Shown in pieces: positions 1-6,685 of a stretch of DNA of 54,488 nt. Within the stretch, counting starts at the first letter, position 1; the number at the start of each line of letters is the position of its first letter. The position numbers were made by a program, and so were the translations under genes. Source of the stretch: Candidatus Gastranaerophilales bacterium (GTDB taxonomy: Bacteria > Cyanobacteriota > Vampirovibrionia > Gastranaerophilales > Gastranaerophilaceae); contig CALUWJ010000012.1 in NCBI GenBank assembly GCA_944324455.1, forward strand, positions 1 through 54,488, read 5' to 3'. Below the pieces are notes generated by a model. The model saw only the letters and a list, made by a program, of their open reading frames with translations. It searched no databases and had not been told where the DNA came from.

Positions 1-85
1 AATCACTTACATATATATAAAGTATATATAAAATACATAATTTCAGTTTTTGTTTATTTTGTTACATAACTTTACAAATTACTTT

Positions 86-1354
86 TTAATCAAAATATTC
101 CATTCCGAGATATCGTGCGCCATTTCCAAGAATTTTTTCGATATATAAAAGTCTATTATATTTCATTGTTCTCTCGCTTCGAGATAGAGAGCCAGTTTTA
201 ATAAATCCTGAATTTACACCAACTGCTAAATCTGAAATAAAAGTGCTTTCTGTTTCACCGGAACGATGAGAAATTATTGTTCTGTAATTATTTCTTTTTG
301 CTAAATCAATGCATTCAAGAGTTTTTGATAAAGTACCAATTTGATTTAATTTAATCAAAATTGAATTAGCAGCATTATTTTCAATACCATTTTTCAATAA
401 AGCAGGATTTGTTGTAAAAAGGTCATCACCAACAAGCATTACCTTTTTATTTAAAATTTGAGTTAATTTTATCCAAGATAAAAAATCATCCTGCGCCAAA
501 CCATCTTCAATTGAAACAATAGGATAATCTTCACATAAGTTTTTTAAATAATCTATCATTTCATCACTTGTTAAGCTTTTATTTTCAAAATTATATTTTC
601 CATCTTTATAAAATTCACTTGCTGCAATATCAAGTGCAATTTTAACATTATCAGTTGAATATCCTGCTTCAAAAATCGCATCTAAAATTACCTCTAGCGC
701 TTCTTTATTAGTTTTTAATTCAGGCGCAAAACCACCCTCATCTCCAACATTAACAGATAAATTTCTACTTTTTAAAATATTTTTTAAAGTATTAAATATT
801 TCAAGAGAAATTCTTAAAGCATCAGAAAAACTTTTAGCTCCATAAGGTACAATCATAAATTCCTGAAAATCAAGATTATTATTTGCATGCACTCCTCCAT
901 TTAAAATATTTATAAATGGAGTCGGCATATTAAGTGCGTTAATTCCGCCTAAATATTGAAACAATTCAAGCCCTGATGCTTTACTTGCAGCAGCACAAAC
1001 AGATAAAGATACAGCTAAAATTGCATTAGCTCCAAGGCTGGAAAGATTTTTAGTATTATCCTTTTCAATCATAATATTGTCAATTTCAAACTGATTAAAA
1101 GGAGATTTATTAATTAATAATGGAGCAATAATATTATTAACATTATCCACTGCTTTTAAAACACTTTTTGAAAACAAAAAATCAGGGTTATTATCTCTTA
1201 ACTCTATTGCTTCATTAATTCCAACAGAAGCACCCGATGGAACAGATTGAATTGCACTTATTCCATTGTTTAATTCAACACAAGCACACACTGTCGGGTT
1301 GCCTCTTGAATCAATAATTTGCCAAGCTTTTATATCTTTAATTAAAATTGCCAT
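86..1354 (-). CDS. eno: Enolase (phosphopyruvate hydratase)
   Basis: Glycolytic enzyme interconverting 2-phosphoglycerate and phosphoenolpyruvate in the cytoplasm. The 422-residue length fits bacterial enolases. Visible family motifs are DSRGNPTV near the N-terminus, VGDEGGFAP (catalytic Glu), the metal ligands in ALDIAASEFY, SIEDG and VGDDLF, the catalytic Lys in SILIKLNQIG, and HRSGETE followed by IKTGSLSRSER. It lies 52 bp after flgC on the same strand with no functional link. The start codon sits inside a perfect 12-bp inverted repeat (1347-1373) and no clear Shine-Dalgarno precedes it, so translation control or a terminator overlapping the start is possible. The assignment is secure; the regulation is inference. 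Confidence 0.97.
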   Translation of the reverse strand: MAILIKDIKAWQIIDSRGNPTVCACVELNNGISAIQSVPSGASVGINEAIELRDNNPDFLFSKSVLKAVDNVNNIIAPLLINKSPFNQFEIDNIMIEKDNTKNLSSLGANAILAVSLSVCAAASKASGLELFQYLGGINALNMPTPFINILNGGVHANNNLDFQEFMIVPYGAKSFSDALRISLEIFNTLKNILKSRNLSVNVGDEGGFAPELKTNKEALEVILDAIFEAGYSTDNVKIALDIAASEFYKDGKYNFENKSLTSDEMIDYLKNLCEDYPIVSIEDGLAQDDFLSWIKLTQILNKKVMLVGDDLFTTNPALLKNGIENNAANSILIKLNQIGTLSKTLECIDLAKRNNYRTIISHRSGETESTFISDLAVGVNSGFIKTGSLSRSERTMKYNRLLYIEKILGNGARYLGMEYFD

Positions 1355-1373
1355 AAGAAAATCTTATGGCAAT
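1347..1373 (-). terminator. Perfect hairpin over the eno start codon
   Basis: Two 12-bp arms (1347-1358 and 1362-1373) are exact reverse complements around a 3-nt loop. Read on the minus strand the hairpin follows flgC and is trailed by TTTTAATT, so it could end the flagellar transcript. The eno ATG (1352-1354) lies inside the downstream arm, so the fold would also hide the eno start. Which role applies cannot be decided from sequence. Confidence 0.5.
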
Positions 1374-1406
1374 TTATAAAAAATTTAATTACACGATAGA
1401 TTAATA

Positions 1407-1835
1407 CTACTTACCTATTTCCAATGACGCAGTTGCCATAGCTTTTGAAATTGTCATTACACCTAAAGACGCTTCATAAGCTCTTTGCGCTATTGTCGCA
1501 TCTGCTATATCTACCATAGCATTAGTGTTAGATGTTCTGATATAACCATTTTCATCAGCATCAGGATGCCCAGGTTTATATATTTTAGCCCCCGGTGTCG
1601 GATCTTCAACAATGCCATCAAAATTAACACCACCAAGATTAGAAGCCATAGCCCCCATGCCCATTGAAGATAAAACGGTTGCAAAACTTTGGTCTTGATT
1701 AGATGAAATTATAGGAATTTTTCTTGTGTAATTAGGCGTATCAATATTTGCGATATTTTTTGCAGCTATTTCAACACGTTTTCCATGGACAGCCAAACCC
1801 TCACGACCTATTTGAAATGCATTCATTAAACCCAT
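1407..1835 (-). CDS. flgC: Flagellar basal-body rod protein FlgC
   Basis: Proximal rod subunit of the flagellar basal body, exported through the flagellar type III apparatus. The 142-residue protein has the N-terminal rod motif AAKNIANIDTPNYTRK (the 'NxANxxTpgY' signature), the FlgC-typical segment YKPGHPDADENGYIR and a C-terminal helix with QRAYEASLGV. AAGGAG lies just before the ATG. It is the last flagellar gene of a four-gene run; flgB ends 12 bp upstream. FliE, which often follows FlgC, is absent here and enolase comes next. Confidence 0.93.
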   Translation of the reverse strand: MGLMNAFQIGREGLAVHGKRVEIAAKNIANIDTPNYTRKIPIISSNQDQSFATVLSSMGMGAMASNLGGVNFDGIVEDPTPGAKIYKPGHPDADENGYIRTSNTNAMVDIADATIAQRAYEASLGVMTISKAMATASLEIGK

Positions 1836-1847
1836 AATCTAATCTCC

Positions 1848-2210
1848 TTAACCGTTAGCTGAAACATTCATTGCTGTTTTTATTTCTGTTATTGTGCTTG
1901 ACAATTGGCGAACAGCAACATTATAAAGCAGATAATTCTCTTGCATTAAAGACAATTCATCTTCTGTACTTATATTTTCACTTTGAGAATTAGAACTTGC
2001 AATTGGAGCCGAGCCGTATTTATCAATCAATTTAGCTTCAAGATTTGATGAAATTCCGCTATTTAAATATTGAGAAAAATCAACATCTTTTCTTCTATAA
2101 CCTTTAGTGTGCATATTTGCAATATTATCAGACAAGCATTCTTGTCTTTGTGAAACTAAATCAAGCATTTTTTGAGGTTTATTTAATAAATTTAGAGGAA
2201 CTAAACCCAT
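1848..2210 (-). CDS. flgB: Flagellar basal-body rod protein FlgB
   Basis: Proximal rod subunit. At 120 residues it is close to the usual FlgB size. It has the N-terminal signature LSDNIANMHTKGYRRKDVDF and a C-terminal helix with MQENYLLYNVAVRQLSS, both typical of FlgB. AAAGGA precedes the ATG. It lies between the FlgF/G-like genes and flgC, the expected neighbourhood, and is probably co-transcribed with them. Confidence 0.9.
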   Translation of the reverse strand: MGLVPLNLLNKPQKMLDLVSQRQECLSDNIANMHTKGYRRKDVDFSQYLNSGISSNLEAKLIDKYGSAPIASSNSQSENISTEDELSLMQENYLLYNVAVRQLSSTITEIKTAMNVSANG

Positions 2211-2229
2211 AGCTATTTTCCTTTATATA

Positions 2230-2946
2230 TTATTCTGTGATATTTATTGCTTGTTGATACATTTGATCAACCGCTTTCATTAATGATGTTGTTGCAAGAA
2301 TTGAAGCATTAATTCTTGAAACCATATAAACTTCAGATATTACATCTAAGTTAGAGCGCTCAACCCCATATTGTTTTATTCCTTTATGATCTTCAATTAA
2401 TTTCATAGCGCCCGAATTTTCTGTTGCAATAAATTCATTTCCGCCAACATCTTTTAGTGCTTCAGGGTTTTGAAATTGCACAACAGGAATTGTGCCTGAA
2501 TAAATTGGTTCTTCGCCTAATTTTTTATATGTAAAAACGTCTCCATTTTCTTTTATTTCGATTTTATCTGCTGCAGCGTCAATAACAATCCCCGAACCAA
2601 CTAAATTACCTGTCTTTGTAACAAGATATCCATCTTTATTTGTTGTAAAGGCACCATCTCTTGTATATCTGATTTCACCTTGCACTGTAGTAACAGGAAT
2701 ATATCCAGGGCATTGAAGCGCAATATCTAAAGGATTATTAGTTATTAAATAATCACCTGTTTTTGTATCAGTTCTTTCTATTCCATGCACTGAACCATCA
2801 GCATCTATTACATCTTCAAATCTTACTGCTTTATATCCGTTTGTTTGGATATTTGCAATATTTTGGGTAGCATAAGCCAATCTGTCAAATTCAACAGTTA
2901 AATTAGTGGATGCTTTTCTTACCATGCCTTGTAAATTATAAGCCAT
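2230..2946 (-). CDS. Flagellar rod protein, FlgG/FlgF family
   Basis: Distal-rod type protein of 238 residues. The N-terminal rod domain carries ATQNIANIQTNGYKAVRFED. The centre has the family pattern NNPLDIALQCPGYIPV then YTRDGAFTTNKDGYLVT. The C-terminus, SNLDVISEVYMVSRINAS, matches the FlgG-type terminal helix. Together with the adjacent paralogue at 2959-3657 it probably represents FlgF and FlgG; which is which is uncertain, though this C-terminus looks more FlgG-like. AAGGG precedes the start, and the gap to the upstream gene is 12 bp. Confidence 0.82.
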   Translation of the reverse strand: MAYNLQGMVRKASTNLTVEFDRLAYATQNIANIQTNGYKAVRFEDVIDADGSVHGIERTDTKTGDYLITNNPLDIALQCPGYIPVTTVQGEIRYTRDGAFTTNKDGYLVTKTGNLVGSGIVIDAAADKIEIKENGDVFTYKKLGEEPIYSGTIPVVQFQNPEALKDVGGNEFIATENSGAMKLIEDHKGIKQYGVERSNLDVISEVYMVSRINASILATTSLMKAVDQMYQQAINITE

Positions 2947-2958
2947 ATATTACCCTTT

Positions 2959-3657
2959 TTATACTTGTCCTAATCTTGAAATAGCGGTGGATAGTTTAGA
3001 ATTTTGCATTCTAAACATTTGCCTGTTTGCTTCAAAACTGCGTTTATAATTTGCCATTTCAATATATTCTTTTTCTAGTGAAACATTTGAAGCTTCAACA
3101 TAACCCTGTCTAACACAATTAGAATTAACTCTTTCACCGTCTGATGAAACTATCCCAATTGTTCCTGCAGTTAAAAGTCCTCTTTTTTCGTTATCAAATA
3201 CGCCGACTTTACCATCCAAACCGATTGTAATTTTGCTTACATCATCAGGAACACAAGGTAATACTATCGGATATCCCGTTGAAGATAAAACTTTTTGGTT
3301 ATTTTGCGTCAAAAGTTCTCCATCTTTATTAATCTGAAATCTGCCGTCACGAGTCAATTCTACACTTCCATCTGAATTTAAAACTTGAAAATATCCTTTA
3401 TCAGATAATGCAACATCTAAAGGTCGTTGGGTCATAACAAGCCTGCCTGTTTGAGTATCTACACTATGAGATAGCGCACTTGTTCCTATGTATTCGGCAA
3501 AAGAAGAAATAACCGCTTCTTTTCTTTGATAGCCGATTTTATCAAACCCAACAACATTTTCACTAAATATACCCATAATATCCATCTCCATTTGCATGGC
3601 ATTAATGGATTGGGCTATACCTGAAGCGTCAAAATTTATTCCTGCTGCGAGTTTCAT
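2959..3657 (-). CDS. Flagellar rod protein, FlgF/FlgG family
   Basis: Second rod protein of the FlgF/FlgG family, 232 residues and first gene of the flagellar run. It has the core pattern QRPLDVALSDKGYFQV followed by LTRDGRFQINKDGELL, and the terminal helix GYVEASNVSLEKEYIEMANY. The N-terminal signature is diverged (IFSENVVGFDKIGYQRK in place of the usual NxANxxTxGY), which favours FlgF or a specialised rod protein. GGGAG precedes the ATG. A shared upstream region of 155 bp separates it from the divergent TPR gene. Confidence 0.8.
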   Translation of the reverse strand: MKLAAGINFDASGIAQSINAMQMEMDIMGIFSENVVGFDKIGYQRKEAVISSFAEYIGTSALSHSVDTQTGRLVMTQRPLDVALSDKGYFQVLNSDGSVELTRDGRFQINKDGELLTQNNQKVLSSTGYPIVLPCVPDDVSKITIGLDGKVGVFDNEKRGLLTAGTIGIVSSDGERVNSNCVRQGYVEASNVSLEKEYIEMANYKRSFEANRQMFRMQNSKLSTAISRLGQV

Positions 3658-3723
3658 AACGTACTCCCTTTTTTAATAGTTAACGACCCTTTAAGTTAAA
3701 TCTTCATAGGAAATAATAAAAAT

Positions 3724-3742
3724 ACTCTATATATACTAGAGT
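3724..3742. promoter_or_regulatory. Inverted repeat between flagellar and TPR genes
   Basis: ACTCTA (3724-3729) and TAGAGT (3737-3742) are exact inverted copies around a 7-bp AT spacer, in the shared upstream region of the divergent flagellar operon and TPR gene. It could be an operator for a dimeric regulator. No regulator is identified. Confidence 0.3.
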
Positions 3743-3776
3743 TAATAATTTTTTAGCTAAAGTCAATGTGATTTTA

Positions 3777-3805
3777 TTGAATAAAGTTAAAAAATAAAAT
3801 ATAAT
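3777..3805 (+). promoter_or_regulatory. Sigma-70-like promoter of the TPR gene
   Basis: TTGAAT (3777-3782) and a perfect TATAAT (3800-3805) are 17 bp apart. The ATG begins at 3813, only 7 bp after the -10 box, and no Shine-Dalgarno is present. The expected start point falls at or next to the ATG, implying a leaderless transcript. Confidence 0.65.
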
Positions 3806-3812
3806 AAATTTT

Positions 3813-5480
3813 ATGGAAGAAAATAAAGAAAAAATTGAATTAATTAAAAAATCTTTTGAACTTAAAAATCTAAAAAAGTACAAAGAAGCACTTGAGTTAT
3901 TATATAAAGCACTTGAATACGACAATCTTAAACAAGATAATGTTGAATTGTTATCGCAAATTGGCGATTTACACATGCAGCTAAAAAACTATGATAGAGC
4001 ATTAGATGAATTTCAAAAAGCTCTTGCAATCAACAAACGCCATCAATACAGTATTCAAAAATGCTATGACATTTATTACGAAACAAATAAACTAAATAAA
4101 GCCTTAAATCTTGCACAAAAAATGTGCGAAGAAAATAAAACTCCACAAAGCTACTATAATTATTTTAAAGCTTTAATAAAAATGGATAAGACGCAAGATG
4201 TTATAGAGATATTCAATTCATTGCCTGATGAAATAAAACTTGATGTTGATATTTTATATTTAATTTCCACTATTTGCACAGGCGCAAAGAAAAAACTGCT
4301 TTTAGAAAAAATAATATCACTCAATGTATATAATACGGATGCAAATCTGGATTTGGCAGCTATTGAATTAGAAAATAAAAATTATTCAAAGGTTATACAA
4401 TATTGCTTGAATATCGAAGATGATAACCCCCTAGCTCTATATTATCTTGGAAAAGTTGAAAGCAATAACAAAAACTACACAAAAGCAATTGACCTGTATA
4501 CAAATGCTATTAAATTAGATAATGATAATCATAACTTTTATTTTGACCTTGCAAAAACATATAGCGACATTGCTTGGTTTGATGAAGCACTTTTAGCACT
4601 TAAAAAATCAATCAATCTTGATTTAGCAAAAAATAATACAAATTTGTTAGATGAAAAATATTTTCTTGCAGGTTGGATTTTAATTAAACAAAATCAACTG
4701 CAAAAAGCTCTTTTAAATCTTAATTCAATAGATAAAAATTCAAAAATGTATGAAAATGCACAAATTTTAATACAAATAATAAATTTAAAATCAATGAATT
4801 TATCACAAGCCAAAAAGAAACTTGAAGAATATTACGAAAAAGATAAAAATAATATAATTCTAATTGACACGCTGGCTATTGTATATAAAGAACTAAAGCT
4901 TAATAAACAAGCAATCAAACTATATTTTGATGAACTCAAAATTAATCCTAATTCAATTTATTGTACATTGGAAATCATTGATTTATTAATTGATGAAAAA
5001 GAATACGATAAAGCTCTTGAAATAATTGAAAATTTCACTGAAAGATATCAAAATTGCGCAAATATATATAACTCATTAGCTAGAATTTATTACAGATTAC
5101 AAGATTTAAATAAAGCAATCAACTCAATTAATAAATATATTGAACTTGATAAAAATAATGCAGAAGCATTTTATTTTAGGGGTTTAATTTTAAATGACTT
5201 AGGTCATTATGAAGATGCAAGAAATTCAATATATAATGCCATAAAATTAAATCCAAATAACGCAAAATATTACAGTCAAATGGCAAGAAGCTATCAAAAT
5301 CTAAAAGAATATAAAAATGCGCTTTTATATTCTAAAGAAGCAATTGAAATAAATCCAAACGAAATAAACTTCAAAAAACAAGCATACGAAATTTCACTTT
5401 TAATCGGGGATAAAAACCAAATAGAAATGTATAAAAATCAACTTGATAGAAGCGAAAAAATTCTAAAAATGTCAAGATAA
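3813..5480 (+). CDS. TPR-repeat protein
   Basis: A 555-residue protein made almost wholly of tetratricopeptide repeats, helical pairs of about 34 residues that act as protein-protein scaffolds. Clear units include GDLHMQLKNYDRALDEFQKA near the N-terminus, YYLGKVESNNKNYTKAIDLY in the middle, and GLILNDLGHYEDARNSIYNA and SYQNLKEYKNALLYSKEA near the C-terminus. No signal peptide or membrane segment is evident, so it is probably cytoplasmic. The start follows a strong promoter by 7 bp without a ribosome-binding site. It is divergent from the flagellar operon; a link to flagella is possible but not shown. The partner is unknown. Confidence 0.88.
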   Translation: MEENKEKIELIKKSFELKNLKKYKEALELLYKALEYDNLKQDNVELLSQIGDLHMQLKNYDRALDEFQKALAINKRHQYSIQKCYDIYYETNKLNKALNLAQKMCEENKTPQSYYNYFKALIKMDKTQDVIEIFNSLPDEIKLDVDILYLISTICTGAKKKLLLEKIISLNVYNTDANLDLAAIELENKNYSKVIQYCLNIEDDNPLALYYLGKVESNNKNYTKAIDLYTNAIKLDNDNHNFYFDLAKTYSDIAWFDEALLALKKSINLDLAKNNTNLLDEKYFLAGWILIKQNQLQKALLNLNSIDKNSKMYENAQILIQIINLKSMNLSQAKKKLEEYYEKDKNNIILIDTLAIVYKELKLNKQAIKLYFDELKINPNSIYCTLEIIDLLIDEKEYDKALEIIENFTERYQNCANIYNSLARIYYRLQDLNKAINSINKYIELDKNNAEAFYFRGLILNDLGHYEDARNSIYNAIKLNPNNAKYYSQMARSYQNLKEYKNALLYSKEAIEINPNEINFKKQAYEISLLIGDKNQIEMYKNQLDRSEKILKMSR

Positions 5481-5491
5481 AAATAAAAAAA

Positions 5492-5511
5492 GGGAGGTTT
5501 TCAAAACCCCC
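5492..5511. terminator. Weak hairpin after the TPR gene
   Basis: GGGAGGTTTT-C-AAAACCCCC forms a stem with one internal mismatch, 12 bp past the TPR stop codon. On the plus strand it lacks a following T-run, so it is a poor plus-strand terminator; on the minus strand a T-run follows, but no minus-strand gene ends here. The remainder of 5512-5749 shows no gene, only the promoter of the next one. Confidence 0.3.
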
Positions 5512-5715
5512 ATTTCCCCATTAAAAAATTCGTTTCATTCAAACATCTTCTGAATTATATTAATATTTTAAACTAAAAAAACACTGAAAGGCAAATTAAC
5601 TAACTACATTATTATTCTACACTTGTAATAATTACCTATCATCCTTTATACAGTTGATTTTAGCCATTTAAAAAAAGTTTACAATTCTAGTTAAAAAGTT
5701 AATTTTTTTAAAATA

Positions 5716-5743
5716 TTGAATAAAATTTATAAATAATTATAAA
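5716..5743 (+). promoter_or_regulatory. Promoter of the Q/N-rich protein gene
   Basis: TTGAAT (5716-5721) and TATAAA (5738-5743) are 16 bp apart. The ATG at 5750 is 6 bp after the -10 box and lacks a Shine-Dalgarno. The arrangement repeats that of the TPR gene and again predicts a leaderless mRNA. Confidence 0.5.
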
Positions 5744-5749
5744 AAAGTC

Positions 5750-6685
5750 ATGACAAATTTTAATCCAATCAATAGTAATTTTAATATTCAAAATAATTTT
5801 TCAAGTCAAAAAGCAGGACTGGTTCAAAACAGTCAAAATCAAGCAATTAATCAGTTCAATCAAAACCAATCGCAAACACCTGCGCAAAACCTGCAAACTT
5901 CACTCAATCCTAATCTTTTAATTAATTATGAAGCAGTTAAAATGACGAATGAACAGGTTTTAAAATACCTTTTAAACCTTCTTGAAATGCCATCTTCTAT
6001 TGATAAATTTATTTCAAATTTAAATAATGCAAAAAATCAAGATAAAATAGCCAAACTTTTAAATGAAAACTTGCTAAATATAAAAGCACTAAATGATTTT
6101 TTAAATCAAAACTCAACAAATGCAATAAATAAGCTTTTAAATATTATCTCGACAACACTTAAACAAGGAAATGAAGATATATCGCAATTAAAAGAAATGC
6201 TGACAATACTAAACTCTATTCAGCAATCAAGCTTAATTAACGTAAACACTCTAAAAGAATTTTTATTATTATATATACCCTTAAATATTCCGATTTTTAA
6301 TAAACAAGATGAAATTAAAAACCAAGATGAACAAGAAACAAAAATTATAAAATCATCTATACTATCCATAATGCTTGAAACAATTAATTTTTCAAATATA
6401 CTTTGTTCTATCAACTCAAATGATAATCAAATATTTTTAGATATTTATTCAAACAATTTTTTTCCTTTTGAAAAATTCAATAAAATAATGGCTTTATTAA
6501 CACAAAATGGAAATATAAACGTATCTTGCGATTTTAAAATTTTAAAAACCATAGAAAAAGAAAATTCAACTCAAAACTTTAAAGTGAATTCAACAGGAAA
6601 TATCCCATTAAATGTATTGCTTTTAGCACAAATGACAATTAAAGCAATTTTTAAATTGGATAATGATTTTTCTTTAGCTATTTAA
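5750..6685 (+). CDS. Unrecognised Q/N-rich protein
   Basis: A 311-residue protein of unknown function. The first about 55 residues are low-complexity and rich in Asn and Gln (for example NSQNQAINQFNQNQSQ). The rest is predicted mostly helical, with a hydrophobic stretch LLLYIPLNIPIF in the middle and a hydrophobic C-terminal segment. There is no signal peptide. The low-complexity N-terminus and compact C-terminal half loosely recall FliK-type hook-length proteins, and flagellar genes lie nearby, but this is weak speculation. Its end overlaps the end of the convergent AsmA-like gene by 8 bp. Confidence 0.6.
   Translation: MTNFNPINSNFNIQNNFSSQKAGLVQNSQNQAINQFNQNQSQTPAQNLQTSLNPNLLINYEAVKMTNEQVLKYLLNLLEMPSSIDKFISNLNNAKNQDKIAKLLNENLLNIKALNDFLNQNSTNAINKLLNIISTTLKQGNEDISQLKEMLTILNSIQQSSLINVNTLKEFLLLYIPLNIPIFNKQDEIKNQDEQETKIIKSSILSIMLETINFSNILCSINSNDNQIFLDIYSNNFFPFEKFNKIMALLTQNGNINVSCDFKILKTIEKENSTQNFKVNSTGNIPLNVLLLAQMTIKAIFKLDNDFSLAI

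Noticed and set aside
59-75. TTTGTTACATAACTTTA also found near 20710
   Set aside because: A 17-bp match of AT-rich sequence in two intergenic regions; too short and unconnected to call a regulatory element.
5492-5511. Strong terminator for the TPR gene
   Set aside because: The stem has a mismatch and no T-run on the plus strand, so it was kept only as a weak hairpin.
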